64,000 nt of DNA from Achromobacter spanius (GCF_003994415.1 NZ_CP034689.1:2790001-2854000), one strand, 5' to 3'; positions 54,437 through 63,416 are shown, counted from the stretch's first letter. Notes: generated by a model from the letters alone, not told the origin. A program made the numbers and translations.

Positions 54437-55195
54437 CTAGCCCTCGGCGTCGTAGGTGCCGGCAAGCGCCTGGGCGGCCTCTTGCATGCGGGGCAGCCAG
54501 GCACGCGCGCCGTCGATGGACAGCCGCGCCACCGGGGCGTGCAGCGCCACCGCGGCAATCACGCGCGACCCGCGCAAAATGGGCACCGCCATGCAGACGA
54601 TGCCCAGCAGAAATTCTTCGCGGTCGAAACTGGCGCCTTCCTTGCGGATGGCGCTTAGCTCTTGTTCCAAGGCGCCTACGTCGCACAGGGTGTTGGGCGT
54701 ATAGCGCGGCAAGGGGGCGGCGGCCAGCAGCCGCGCGCGCGCTTCGCGCCGCATGTGGGCCAGAAACAGCTTGCCGCTGGCCGAGCAATGCAGGGGCACG
54801 CGCGACCCCGTTTGCAGGTTCACGCGCAGCGGCCAGGCGGTTTCCACGCGGTCCAGGTAGATGACTTCGTCCCCGTCGACCATGGTGCAGTTGCAGGTTT
54901 CTCCGATCTCGTCGACCAGGCTGTCCAGGATGCGATGGCGTTCGCCCCGCAGCGGGGAATTCAGCAGGGTGTCGCGCGCCAGGGCGCTTAGCCGAGGTCC
55001 GCTGACATAGCTTTTGCCGGCGGGCTCGCGCAGCAGCATGCCGGCATCGACCAGGCGCGTCAGGATGCGCAGCACCGACGGCTTGGGCAGGCCCGTGGCC
55101 TCGGTCAGCGCCGCCAGCGACACGGGCGCGTCGGATTGGGCCACCTGTTCCAGCAGGGTCAGCGCGCGCAAGGCGGCGGAGGATTCGTCTTTCAT
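54437..55195 (-). CDS. IclR-family transcriptional regulator
   Basis: A 252-residue IclR regulator. The winged HTH is at residues 5-68 (SAALRALTLLEQVAQSDAPVSL, ALTEATGLPKPSVLRILTRL). The effector domain is at about 80-245 (TCNCTMVDGDEVIYLDRVET, CSASGKLFLAHM, GIVCMAVPILRGSRVIAAVALHAPVARL). It is divergent from xsc with a 197-bp spacer, so it is a good candidate to control sulfoacetaldehyde degradation. The ligand is not known; TauR at 60.9-62.5 kb is a second regulator of the same locus. Confidence 0.9.
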   Translation of the reverse strand: MKDESSAALRALTLLEQVAQSDAPVSLAALTEATGLPKPSVLRILTRLVDAGMLLREPAGKSYVSGPRLSALARDTLLNSPLRGERHRILDSLVDEIGETCNCTMVDGDEVIYLDRVETAWPLRVNLQTGSRVPLHCSASGKLFLAHMRREARARLLAAAPLPRYTPNTLCDVGALEQELSAIRKEGASFDREEFLLGIVCMAVPILRGSRVIAAVALHAPVARLSIDGARAWLPRMQEAAQALAGTYDAEG

Positions 55196-55242
55196 CTTTC
55201 AATAATTGAAGATTCAGCGGCGGTGGGGGCAGCGTTGCACGG

Positions 55243-55256
55243 ATTTTGCAGAAAAT
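55243..55256. promoter_or_regulatory. Inverted repeat in the iclR/xsc spacer
   Basis: ATTTT (55243-55247) and AAAAT (55252-55256) form an inverted repeat with a GCAG spacer, inside the wider GGATTTTGCAGAAAATGG. It lies 48 bp before the iclR start and 137 bp before xsc. This fits an IclR-type operator acting on both genes, but the assignment is inference. Confidence 0.45.
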
Positions 55257-55392
55257 GGAACGCGGCGGTATGGGAAACGCGGGATTTCTCCGGCAGTATC
55301 GAATCACCCCGGCCATGATGCAAGCACGAAGCGAGCCCCCCGGCACGCTTTGCGCAAGCCTCCCACGGCGCCGGCCTGCCAGGAGAGAGACC

Positions 55393-57204
55393 ATGAGCAG
55401 CAAGCAACACATGACCCCCAGTGAAGCGTTCGTTGAAACGCTGGTCGCGCAGGGCGTCAAAGACGTATTCGGCATTGTCGGTTCGGCCTTCATGGACGCG
55501 CTGGACCTGTTTCCCGCCGCCGGCATCCGCTTTGTACCCACCGTGCACGAGCAAGGCGCCGCCCACATGGCCGACGGCTATTCGCGGGTGACCGGCCGCC
55601 ATGGCGTCTGCATTGCGCAGAACGGGCCGGGCATCACCAATTTCGTGACCGGGGTGGCCGCCGCCTACTGGGCGCACAGCCCCGTCGTGGCGATCACGCC
55701 CGAAACCGGCACGGCCGGCATGGGCCTGGGCGGCTTCCAGGAAACCGAGCAACTGCCCATTTTTTCGCGCATCACCAAGTACCAGGCGCACGTGAACCGC
55801 CCCGACCGCATGGCGGAATTCACGGCCAAGGCCTTTGACAACGCGCTGGCTGAACGCGGCCCGACGCAACTGAACATTCCGCGCGATTATTTCTACGGCG
55901 AAATCGACGTGGCCATCCCCGAGCCGCGCCGCATCCGGCGCGGGCCGGGCGCGGAAGAAGACCTGGAAGCGGCCGCGCGCCTGTTGGCCGAGGCCAAGTT
56001 CCCGGTCATCGTGGCGGGCGGCGGCGTGTTGTTCTCGGAAGGCCAGGCCGAATGCGTGGCGCTGGCTGAATTGTTGGGCGCGCCGGTCGTCACCAGCTAT
56101 CTGCACAACGACGCCTTTCCCGCCAGCCATCCGCTGTGGTGCGGGCCGCTGGGCTACCAGGGCGCCAAGGCCGGCATGAAGTTGCTGTCACAGGCCGACG
56201 TGGTGCTGGCCTTGGGCACGCGCCTGGGTCCCTTTGGCACCTTGCCCCAGCACGGGCTGGACTACTGGCCCCAAGGCGCGCGCATCATCCAGGTGGATGC
56301 CGACCACCGCATGCTGGGGCTGGTGCGCCCGGTGTCGGTGGGCATCTGCGGCGACGCCAAGCCGACCGCCGCCGCCTTGACCGCCAAACTCAAATCGCGC
56401 GAGGTGGCGTGCGTGCGCACCAAGGCCGCGCGCGGCGACGACATTGCGTCCCAAAAGGCGGCCTGGGAAGCGGAGCTTGACGGCTGGTCGCACGAACGCG
56501 ACGACTGGAGCCTGGACATCATTGAACAAGGCGGCGGCCGCATGCACCCCCGGCGCATGCTGCGCGAGCTGGAACGCGCCATGCCCAAGCATGTGATGGT
56601 GTCCACCGACATTGGCAACATCTGCTCGGTGTCCAACAGCTACCTGCGCTTTGACGAACCGAACTCCATGCTGGCCGCCATGAGCTTTGGCAACTGCGGC
56701 TACGCCTTGCCGGCGCTGATCGGGGCCAAGCTGGGCCGGCCCGACCGGCCGGCCGTGGCCTATGTGGGCGACGGCGCCTGGTGCATGAGCTTCCAGGAAC
56801 TGCTGACCTGCGTGCGCGAGAAAATTCCCGTCACCGCCGTCGTCTTCCATAACGGCCAGTGGGGCGCCGAAAAGAAAAACCAGGTGGACTTCTACGGCCG
56901 CCGCTTCGTGGGCAGCAACCTGCTGAACCCCAACTTCTCTGAACTGGCGCGCGCCATGGGGGCCGAGGGCATCCGGGTCGAGCACGCGGACCAGGTGGGC
57001 GCCGCGTTGCAGGCCGCGTGCCAGGCGCAATCCGAAGGCAAGACCACCGTGCTGGAAATGATGGTCAGCCAGGAACTGGGCGACCCCTTCCGGCGCGACG
57101 CCCTGAAGCAGCCGGTGCGCTTCCTGGACAAGTACAAGCCTTACGTGAACCAGCCGTTCCAGGCGGGTGAGGTGCCCTTGCCGATTGATCCGGCGCGGCG
57201 CTGA
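55393..57204 (+). CDS. xsc: Sulfoacetaldehyde acetyltransferase
   Basis: Thiamine-diphosphate enzyme (603 aa) that cleaves sulfoacetaldehyde with phosphate to sulfite and acetyl phosphate, a key step in taurine use. The N-terminal domain shows TPSEAFVETLVAQGVKDVFG and the cofactor Glu in VPTVHEQGAAHMADGYSRVTGRHGV. The C-terminal ThDP site contains GDGAWCMSFQELLTCVREKIPV and the segment VVFHNGQWGAEKKNQ characteristic of Xsc. AGGAGAGAG precedes the ATG at 55393; the frame is open upstream. Neighbouring pta and tau genes support the function. Confidence 0.95.
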   Translation: MSSKQHMTPSEAFVETLVAQGVKDVFGIVGSAFMDALDLFPAAGIRFVPTVHEQGAAHMADGYSRVTGRHGVCIAQNGPGITNFVTGVAAAYWAHSPVVAITPETGTAGMGLGGFQETEQLPIFSRITKYQAHVNRPDRMAEFTAKAFDNALAERGPTQLNIPRDYFYGEIDVAIPEPRRIRRGPGAEEDLEAAARLLAEAKFPVIVAGGGVLFSEGQAECVALAELLGAPVVTSYLHNDAFPASHPLWCGPLGYQGAKAGMKLLSQADVVLALGTRLGPFGTLPQHGLDYWPQGARIIQVDADHRMLGLVRPVSVGICGDAKPTAAALTAKLKSREVACVRTKAARGDDIASQKAAWEAELDGWSHERDDWSLDIIEQGGGRMHPRRMLRELERAMPKHVMVSTDIGNICSVSNSYLRFDEPNSMLAAMSFGNCGYALPALIGAKLGRPDRPAVAYVGDGAWCMSFQELLTCVREKIPVTAVVFHNGQWGAEKKNQVDFYGRRFVGSNLLNPNFSELARAMGAEGIRVEHADQVGAALQAACQAQSEGKTTVLEMMVSQELGDPFRRDALKQPVRFLDKYKPYVNQPFQAGEVPLPIDPARR

Positions 57205-57220
57205 TCGCAGGCGGCTTCTG

Positions 57221-57250
57221 CGCCCGGCGCCTTCGCGCCGGGCGTTCGTT
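57221..57250 (+). terminator. Hairpin between xsc and pta
   Basis: CGCCCGGCGC (57221-57230) pairs with GCGCCGGGCG (57235-57244) around a CTTC loop, followed by TTCGTT. It could attenuate transcription from xsc into pta or stabilise the xsc mRNA. Confidence 0.5.
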
Positions 57251-57275
57251 TCCTGGCTCTGGGAGCACGGTCTAT

Positions 57276-58208
57276 ATGGCTAGCGATCGATTGTTCGCGC
57301 CGCTGCGCGATGCCGCGCTGTCGGCGGGGCGCCTGCGCACGGCGGTGGCGTATCCCTTGTCCCCGTCCAGTCTTGAGGCCGCGGTCGAGGCGCAACGGGC
57401 CGGCCACATCGAGCCGGTGCTGGTCGGGCCGGCGCGCAAGCTGCTGGAGCGCTTGGAGCAAGCAGGCTTGCGGCCGGGGGATTTTGACATCGTCGATACG
57501 CCCGACGATGAACGGCTGGCCGCGCAGACGGCGGCCGGCTTGGCGCGCGACGGCGCGGTGCAGATGCTGATGAAGGGCAGCCTGCATAGCGATAATTTCA
57601 TGGCGGCCGTGGTGTCGCGGGAATCCGGCCTGCGCACGAATCGGCGCATCAGCCACGCCTTCGTGATGGCGGTGGAAGCCTATGCCAAGCTCTTCATCCT
57701 GACGGACGCGGCGGTCAACATCGCGCCCACGCTGATGGAAAAGGCCGACATCGCGCAAAATGCCATCCACCTGGCGCAGTCGCTGGGCATCGCCCGGCCC
57801 AAGGTGGCGGTGCTGTGCGCCACCGAATCCGTCAACCCCGCCATGCCGGCCACGCTGGACGCGGCGGCCTTGTCCAAGATGGCCGACCGCCAGCAAATCC
57901 GGGGCGGCGACATCGACGGCCCGCTGGCGTTCGACAACGCCATATCGCGCGAGGCGGCGCGGGAAAAGTGCATTGAGTCGCGGGTGGCGGGCGACGCTGA
58001 CATTCTGCTGGCCCCGGATATCGAGGCGGGCAACATGCTCTACAAGGAACTGACCTGGCTGGCGGGCGCGGGCACCGCCGGCCTGGTGCTGGGCACGCGC
58101 GTGCCGGTGCTGCTGACCAGCCGGTCCGATTCCGTGCAGGCGCGCGTCAACAGTTGCGCCATTGCCGTGCTGCACGCGCGCGCGATGCTGGCGGCACGCG
58201 CCGAGTGA
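57276..58208 (+). CDS. pta: Phosphate acetyltransferase (short form)
   Basis: PTA/PTB-family enzyme of 310 aa, without the long N-terminal DRTGG region of E. coli Pta. It converts the acetyl phosphate made by Xsc to acetyl-CoA. Visible motifs include AAVEAQRAGHIEPVLVGP, QMLMKGSLHSDNFMAAVVSRESGLR, NIAPTLMEKADIAQNAI and the conserved VLLTSRSDSVQARVNSCAIA. Phosphate butyryltransferase is the main alternative, but the xsc neighbour makes acetyltransferase much more likely. GGGAG lies about 10 nt before the ATG. Confidence 0.93.
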   Translation: MASDRLFAPLRDAALSAGRLRTAVAYPLSPSSLEAAVEAQRAGHIEPVLVGPARKLLERLEQAGLRPGDFDIVDTPDDERLAAQTAAGLARDGAVQMLMKGSLHSDNFMAAVVSRESGLRTNRRISHAFVMAVEAYAKLFILTDAAVNIAPTLMEKADIAQNAIHLAQSLGIARPKVAVLCATESVNPAMPATLDAAALSKMADRQQIRGGDIDGPLAFDNAISREAAREKCIESRVAGDADILLAPDIEAGNMLYKELTWLAGAGTAGLVLGTRVPVLLTSRSDSVQARVNSCAIAVLHARAMLAARAE

Positions 58209-58327
58209 TGGTTCTGGTGCAACCGATTCCCCGTGTCTGGTTCTAGACCCTGCCACCCCCGCCACGTACCTTGAGTCCAGACGCCCGCGCGCGCTTCGCG
58301 CCGGCCTTTCAAGTAGAGGGGTAGGCA

Positions 58328-58720
58328 ATGCAAAACACCGTCACCGCCGACATGCTGGCCGAATTCGCGGCCGCCTGGAACCGCCACGATATCGATGCCC
58401 TGATGGGCTTCATGAGCGAAGACTGCGTGTTCGAAACCGTGGGCGGCCCCGACGCCTGCGGCAGCCGGCACACGGGCACGGAAGCGGTGCGGGCGGCGTT
58501 CGCGGCGGCCTGGAAAAACTTCCCCGACGCGCAGTGGAACAACGGCCGGCATTGGGTCGCGGGCGATCGCGGCGTGTCGGAATGCACGTTCACCGGCACC
58601 GCCGCCGACGGCTCGCGCGTAGAGGCCGACATGGTCGACATCTTCACGTTCCAGAACGGCAAGATCCGCGTGAAGAATGCGTTCCGCAAGCAGCGCCCCG
58701 CCTTGCCCGCGCGTGCGTGA
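58328..58720 (+). CDS. tauX: SnoaL-like protein, predicted taurine dehydrogenase small subunit
   Basis: A 130-residue NTF2/SnoaL-fold protein (ADMLAEFAAAWNRHDIDALMGFMSEDCVFET and VEADMVDIFTFQNGKIRVKNAFRKQ). In bacteria that deaminate taurine by dehydrogenase, the small subunit TauX belongs to this fold and sits beside the large subunit TauY, as here. The pair oxidises taurine to sulfoacetaldehyde and ammonia. My assignment depends on position, next to tauY-like, pta and xsc genes; many SnoaL proteins do other things. The downstream gene starts 7 nt after the stop. Confidence 0.7.
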   Translation: MQNTVTADMLAEFAAAWNRHDIDALMGFMSEDCVFETVGGPDACGSRHTGTEAVRAAFAAAWKNFPDAQWNNGRHWVAGDRGVSECTFTGTAADGSRVEADMVDIFTFQNGKIRVKNAFRKQRPALPARA

Positions 58721-58727
58721 GACACGC

Positions 58728-60140
58728 ATGGATACCCAAATGTCCTTCGAACCTACGCGCCCGACGCCGGGTGCTGCCGCGCGCGCCGCCTACAACCCCA
58801 CCTACGACCCGCTGGTGTCGCCACCCGGGCAGGGGCAGGACTACGCGCCCACCTACTGGGTCGCCACGGCCGGCGCGCCGCCCGAAGATGATGGCCCTAT
58901 CCAGGGCGACGTCGATGCCGATGTGGTGATCGTGGGCTCGGGCTTTACCGGCCTGTCGGCGGCACTGACTTTGGCGCGCGACTTCGGCGTACGCGCGCTG
59001 GTGCTGGAAGCCAACCGCGCCGTGTGGGGCTGCACCAGCCGCAACGGGGGCCAGGGGCAAAATGCCTCGGGACGCTTGTACCGGTCGCAATGGATCAGCC
59101 GTTGGGGGTTGGATACCGCCAAGCGCCTGGACGCCGAAATCCGCGAGGGCTTCGAGTATTGGAAAAGCCTGGTCGCGCAGGTGGACTGCGACGCGCAGCC
59201 GGGCGGGCACCTGTACACCGCGCATCGCCAGAAGAAAATGGCGTTCCTGGCCAACGAAGCGCGGGTGATGCGGGAAGTGTTTGGCTACGACGCCAAGATG
59301 CTTACCCAGGACGAACTGCGCGAGCGCTACGTCCACGACCACGAGGCGGTCGGCGCCATGCACGAGCCCGACGGCGTGGGCGTGCACCCCTTGAAATTGG
59401 CGTACGGCTACCTGCGCCAGGCACGTGCGCTGGGCGTGCGGGTGCATCCGTCCAGCCCCGTCCTGGGTTGGCGCATGGACAAGGGCGCCATTCTGCTGCA
59501 CACCCCAGCCGGCGTGGTGCGCGCCCGCCGCGTCGCCTTCGCCACGGGTGGCTACACCGCGCAGGGCGTGAACCCGCTGCTGGACAACCGCATCATGCCG
59601 GTGCTGTCCAACTCCATGGTCACGCGCGTGCTGACGGATGCCGAACGCGCCGCCGCCGGCCTGAAAAGCACGGTCTTCATCACCGACACCCGCACGCTGC
59701 GCTTCTATTACCGCCTGCTGCCCGACGGCCGCATGCAGATCGGCAGCCGCAGCGCCCTGCACGGCGCCGACGCGCAACACCCGCGCCATCTGGCGCTGCT
59801 GCGCGAAGGCCTGGCCAGGAAGTTCCCGTCGCTACGTGACGTCGAAGTGGCGTATTCGTGGTGGGGCTGGGTAGACGTCAGCCACGACATGATGCCGCGC
59901 GTCACGCAACCCGACCCCGCCCAGCCCGTGTATTACGCCTTCGGCTACGGCGGCAACGGCGTAGCCTTTTCCGCGCAAGCCGGCAAACGGCTGGCCCAGC
60001 GAATGATGGGCAAGGACGGCGCCCCGTGGAACCTGCCCATCTACGATTCCCCGCTACCCGGCCATCTGTTCGCCCCGTTCAGACGACTGGGGCAGGGCTT
60101 GCTGTACCGCTGGTATCACCTGCGGGATGAGCATTTGTAG
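58728..60140 (+). CDS. tauY: FAD-dependent oxidoreductase, predicted taurine dehydrogenase large subunit
   Basis: A DAO-family flavoprotein of 470 aa. The FAD-binding motif DVVIVGSGFTGLSAALTLAR is near residue 65. It is followed by CTSRNGGQGQNASGRLYRS and the C-terminal YYAFGYGGNGVAFSAQAG. This family includes gamma-glutamylputrescine oxidase (PuuB) and TauY, which dehydrogenates taurine with a c-type cytochrome or quinone acceptor. The tauX, pta, xsc and tauR neighbours favour TauY. The starts at 58728 and 58740 are close; I chose the first. A PuuB-like function cannot be excluded. Confidence 0.75.
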   Translation: MDTQMSFEPTRPTPGAAARAAYNPTYDPLVSPPGQGQDYAPTYWVATAGAPPEDDGPIQGDVDADVVIVGSGFTGLSAALTLARDFGVRALVLEANRAVWGCTSRNGGQGQNASGRLYRSQWISRWGLDTAKRLDAEIREGFEYWKSLVAQVDCDAQPGGHLYTAHRQKKMAFLANEARVMREVFGYDAKMLTQDELRERYVHDHEAVGAMHEPDGVGVHPLKLAYGYLRQARALGVRVHPSSPVLGWRMDKGAILLHTPAGVVRARRVAFATGGYTAQGVNPLLDNRIMPVLSNSMVTRVLTDAERAAAGLKSTVFITDTRTLRFYYRLLPDGRMQIGSRSALHGADAQHPRHLALLREGLARKFPSLRDVEVAYSWWGWVDVSHDMMPRVTQPDPAQPVYYAFGYGGNGVAFSAQAGKRLAQRMMGKDGAPWNLPIYDSPLPGHLFAPFRRLGQGLLYRWYHLRDEHL

Positions 60141-60178
60141 TGCAAATTTGAGATTGGCATATACAATGTGGCATATGC
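60133..60178. promoter_or_regulatory. Probable vapBC operator/promoter
   Basis: ATTTG (60133-60137) and CAAAT (60143-60147) form an inverted repeat that overlaps the end of the upstream gene. Beyond it TGGCATAT occurs twice in direct orientation (60155-60162 and 60169-60176), the second extended to the palindrome GCATATGC. VapB proteins usually repress their own promoter at such repeats. The region is AT-rich relative to the flanks. Confidence 0.55.
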
Positions 60179-60199
60179 AACCTGAGCGAGACCAGTGCC

Positions 60200-60472
60200 A
60201 TGCCCATTCCAGTTATCGCGTCCCGGCCACGCGAGGCCAAACTCTTCCGAAATAATCGGAGCCAGGCCGTCCGTATTCCCGCTGAATTCGAACTGCCTGG
60301 CGACCGAGTATTGATCCGTCGTGAGGGCACCAAGCTCATCATTGAACCTGTGGCGGGACCGAGGAACATTGTTGAACTGCTGGCTCAATGGCGAAAGGAT
60401 GAGCCGCTCGGGCCCGACGATCAATTTCCCGATATCGCTGACATGCCGCCCCAGCCGGAGGACATTCTGTGA
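60200..60472 (+). CDS. vapB: VapB-family antitoxin
   Basis: A 90-residue AbrB/MazE-type antitoxin. The swapped-hairpin DNA-binding motif is EAKLFRNNRSQAVRIPAEFE, followed by LPGDRVLIRREGTKLIIEP. The C-terminal half (AGPRNIVELLAQWRKDEPLG and beyond) is acidic and would wrap around the toxin. It should neutralise VapC and repress the operon. The end overlaps the vapC start by 4 nt. GC content is visibly lower than in the neighbouring tau genes, a sign of horizontal transfer. Confidence 0.92.
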   Translation: MPIPVIASRPREAKLFRNNRSQAVRIPAEFELPGDRVLIRREGTKLIIEPVAGPRNIVELLAQWRKDEPLGPDDQFPDIADMPPQPEDIL

Positions 60473-60870
60473 GCGGCTATCTCTTGGACACCAACATCAT
60501 CAGTGCCCTGGTTCGTGACCCCGATGGTCCCGCTGCGCGTCATATCGAGCGGGTCGGTCATCAGGAAATTTGCACCAGCATCGTCGTGGCGGCCGAGTTG
60601 CGTTACGGCTGCGCCAAGAAAGGGTCTCCCAAGCTGACAGCCAAGGTTGAGAGCTTGTTGGAGACGATTCCGATCCTGCCTCTCGATGTGCCGGCTGATG
60701 CCGAGTACGGCGGCATTCGCGCCGAGCTCGAAGCCGAAGGGAAAACCATCGGGGCCAACGATATGTTGATTGGTGCCCAGGCCTATGCCTTGCGCCTTAC
60801 GCTCGTGACCGGGAACACCCGAGAATTTGAACGTATCCGTGGCCTTGCCGTTGAAAATTGGCTCATCTAA
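60469..60870 (+). CDS. vapC: VapC-family PIN-domain ribonuclease toxin
   Basis: A 133-residue PIN-domain RNase. Acidic metal ligands are Asp7 in YLLDTNIISALVRD, Glu43 in VVAAELRYG and Asp98 in IGANDMLIGAQA, and the ending TGNTREFERIRGLAVENWL is typical. Relatives cut initiator tRNA or 23S rRNA. The start is a GTG overlapping the vapB stop, so production is coupled. All catalytic acids are present, so the toxin is probably active. The target is not readable from sequence. Confidence 0.93.
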   Translation: MSGYLLDTNIISALVRDPDGPAARHIERVGHQEICTSIVVAAELRYGCAKKGSPKLTAKVESLLETIPILPLDVPADAEYGGIRAELEAEGKTIGANDMLIGAQAYALRLTLVTGNTREFERIRGLAVENWLI

Positions 60871-60943
60871 CGCCCTTCGTCACTCGTTAAGCCTCGACGC
60901 GCACCGCGCCTTGCCGCCCATTGGCGACGGCGTTGTCTGCCCC

Positions 60944-62476
60944 CTAAGCCGCCGCCCGCAACCGAAATCGGCGCACCACTTGCGCCAGTTTCGCGATACC
61001 CGGTTCGATCAGTTCCGGGCGGATCGACGTGAAGCCCACGCGCAAGACATTGCCGGGGGCGTTGGCGCCGTTCATGAAGAAGACGTCGCCGGGTTCCACC
61101 ACCACGCCTTCGGCCAGCGCGGCTTCTGATAATTCGGCGGCGTTCAGCCACGGCGGGCCTTGCAGCCAGCAGGACGAAGAACCCGTGATGGGGGTGGGGG
61201 TGAAGTCGGGTAGGTGGCGGGCCAGCGCTTGGGTCAGTTCGGCGCCGCGCTTCTGGTAGGCCTGCGATTGCTTGCGCAGCAGCGAATGGTGGTGGCCCAG
61301 AGAAATAAACAGCGAGAACGCACGCTGGATGTAGGCGGACGGGTGGCGCAGCATCAGCCGGCGCAGCGCGCGCAGTTCGCGGGTCAGTTCGCGCGGCGCG
61401 ACGATATAGCCGATGCGCAAGCCGGGCGCGAACGACTTCGCCAGGCTGCCCACGTAGATGACGCGGCCATCGCGGTCCAGGCTTTTCAAGGCCGGAATGG
61501 CGCCTTCGCCCCAGCGGCTTTCGCTTTCGAAATCGTCTTCAATGATCATGCTGTCGGCCTGGCGCGCCAGGGCCAGCAGGGTTTCGCGGCGTTCCATCGA
61601 CAGCGTGACGGTGGTGGGGCATTGATGGCCCGGCGTCACGAAGACATAGTCGCAGCCCAGCAGGTGCGTGCCCGTGCACAAGCCGCCTTCGTCCACGGGC
61701 ATGGGCAGCAGGTGGCGCGTATGGCTGGCGAAGATGTTGCGGGCGTCCGGGTAGCCAGGGTCTTCCATGCCCACCACCGTGTCTTCGTTGACCAGCAGGT
61801 CGGCCAGCAGATACAGCGCATGCTGCGCGCCCACGGTGATGACGATTTCCTCGGCGTCGGCCCACACCCCCCGGCGCGGCAGCACTTGCGTGCGGATCTG
61901 TTCGATCAGCGCGGGGTCGTCGTGGGTGATCAGGTCGGGCGCCCAACTGCGGATGTCCAGCACCGACAGCGCCTTGATGCAGCACTCGCGCCATTCCGCC
62001 GTGGGAAACAGGTCGGGGTCGAACTGCCCGTACACAAAAGGGTAGGGCTGCTTCTGCCAGTCTTGCGGCTTGCTGATATTGCGCTGGCGCGACGGGCGAA
62101 AGCGCAGCCGTTCGTCCCAGCGGATCTGTTGCGGTTCCTCAGCAGGGGACACGGCCGCCGCCGCTTCGCTGGCCGACCCCGAATGCCCCTGCATGACGGA
62201 ATCGCAGACAAAATGGCCGCTGCGTTCGCGTGACACCAGATACCCTTCGCTGACCAGTTGCTGGTAGGCGAAGACGACGGTGTTGCGCGCAATGCGCAAC
62301 TGATCGGCTAACTGGCGGCTGGAGGGCACGGGCATGCCGGGCGGCAGATGCCCGCTAAGAATGGCCGACACCAACATCTGCCGCACGCGGCCTTGCAGAC
62401 TGAGGTTGGGCGCGCTTTCCCGTTCGAACAGACGATCCCACAACACAGGCTTTTGCATGGCGGCCTGGCTGGACAT
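60944..62476 (-). CDS. tauR: TauR-type MocR regulator (GntR-HTH plus aminotransferase-like domain)
   Basis: A 510-residue MocR/GabR-type protein. The GntR winged HTH is at residues 25-95 (LSLQGRVRQMLVSAILSGHL, SRQLADQLRIARNTVVFAYQQLVSEGYLV). The class I aminotransferase-like domain carries the PLP Lys region VIYVGSLAKSFAPGLRIGYIV, and IEDDFESESRWGEGAIPAL. In alphaproteobacteria TauR activates taurine genes with PLP and taurine. Here it lies between the taurine transporter genes and the enzyme genes, so TauR is very likely. AAGGAG precedes the ATG. Confidence 0.85.
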   Translation of the reverse strand: MSSQAAMQKPVLWDRLFERESAPNLSLQGRVRQMLVSAILSGHLPPGMPVPSSRQLADQLRIARNTVVFAYQQLVSEGYLVSRERSGHFVCDSVMQGHSGSASEAAAAVSPAEEPQQIRWDERLRFRPSRQRNISKPQDWQKQPYPFVYGQFDPDLFPTAEWRECCIKALSVLDIRSWAPDLITHDDPALIEQIRTQVLPRRGVWADAEEIVITVGAQHALYLLADLLVNEDTVVGMEDPGYPDARNIFASHTRHLLPMPVDEGGLCTGTHLLGCDYVFVTPGHQCPTTVTLSMERRETLLALARQADSMIIEDDFESESRWGEGAIPALKSLDRDGRVIYVGSLAKSFAPGLRIGYIVAPRELTRELRALRRLMLRHPSAYIQRAFSLFISLGHHHSLLRKQSQAYQKRGAELTQALARHLPDFTPTPITGSSSCWLQGPPWLNAAELSEAALAEGVVVEPGDVFFMNGANAPGNVLRVGFTSIRPELIEPGIAKLAQVVRRFRLRAAA

Positions 62477-62588
62477 GACGGCTCCTTGTGAAGGCGGCGC
62501 GGGCCCCCAAGGCGGGGGCGGCGCAATCCGCTTTCCAGAATAGAGGACGCAAAAATGGGGCGGAATGGGGGATTGCCCTGCCGGCTGT

Positions 62589-63416
62589 CTAGACACGCCC
62601 CTTCCACGGAATGGCGAATTTTTCCACGTAGCGCACCAGCAGATCGAACGCGAAGGCGAACACGCCGATCACGATGATGCCCATGATGACGATGTCGCTG
62701 GCCAGGAACTGCGCGGCGTTCAGCACCATGAAGCCCAGGCCACGGTCGGCGGCCACCATTTCCGCCGCCACCAAGGTGGTCCAGCCCACGCCGATGCCGA
62801 TGCGCAAGCCCGTGAAGATCTCGGGCATGGCCGCCTTCAGAATCACATGCCAGACGATCTGCATGCGCGTACCGCCCATGGCGTAAGCCGCATGGATCTG
62901 TTCGATGGATACCGACCGCACCCCGGCGCGCGCCGCGATCGCCATCGGCGCGAAGATGGCCAGGTAGATCAGGAGGATCTTCGGAAATTCGCCGATGCCG
63001 AACCAGATGATGATGAGCGGCAGGTAGGCCAGCGGTGGCAGCGGGCGGTAGAACTCGATGGGCGGGTCGAAGATGCCGCGCGCGTAGCGGTTCACGCCCA
63101 TCAATATGCCGATGGGCACGGCGGTCACGCAGGCCAGGAAGAACGCCGAGAACACCCGTGTCAGGCTGGCCATGGCGTGTTCGGCCAGCGTGGAATTGGC
63201 CACGCCGTCGGTCATGGCCGAGATGAACTTGTCGTAGACCGCAAAGGGCGACGGCAGGAACAGCGGCTTGACCCAACCCGTGCTGGTGGCCAGGAACCAC
63301 AGTGCAATCAGCGCGACGGTGGTGATCAGGCTGATGTGGCTGCTGTAGCCCGCGCCCGGCGCGCCATACACCTTGCCGGGTGCGGCGGGCTTGTGGCCGC
63401 CGCGCGCTTTATGCAT
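62589..63416 (-). CDS. tauC: Taurine/sulfonate ABC transporter permease
   Basis: A 275-residue permease of the TauC/SsuC family with about six helices. It shows [66 protein letters not shown] and the EAA loop [24 protein letters not shown]. The close neighbours tauR, tauB, xsc and tauXY support taurine as substrate, although nitrate/sulfonate relatives are similar. The start ATG at 63416 overlaps the tauB stop by 8 nt; upstream residues in the open frame do not fit. Confidence 0.88.
   Translation of the reverse strand: MHKARGGHKPAAPGKVYGAPGAGYSSHISLITTVALIALWFLATSTGWVKPLFLPSPFAVYDKFISAMTDGVANSTLAEHAMASLTRVFSAFFLACVTAVPIGILMGVNRYARGIFDPPIEFYRPLPPLAYLPLIIIWFGIGEFPKILLIYLAIFAPMAIAARAGVRSVSIEQIHAAYAMGGTRMQIVWHVILKAAMPEIFTGLRIGIGVGWTTLVAAEMVAADRGLGFMVLNAAQFLASDIVIMGIIVIGVFAFAFDLLVRYVEKFAIPWKGRV

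Noticed and set aside
54366..55568. Upstream part of the long minus-strand frame continuing from dbpA
   Set aside because: This stretch lies over the IclR gene and the xsc leader in another frame and gives no helicase-like sequence; dbpA is taken from 54365.
61214..62233. Long plus-strand frame opposite the TauR-type gene
   Set aside because: Composition is Arg, Gln, Ala and Gly rich with no motif; the minus-strand MocR protein is clearly the real gene.
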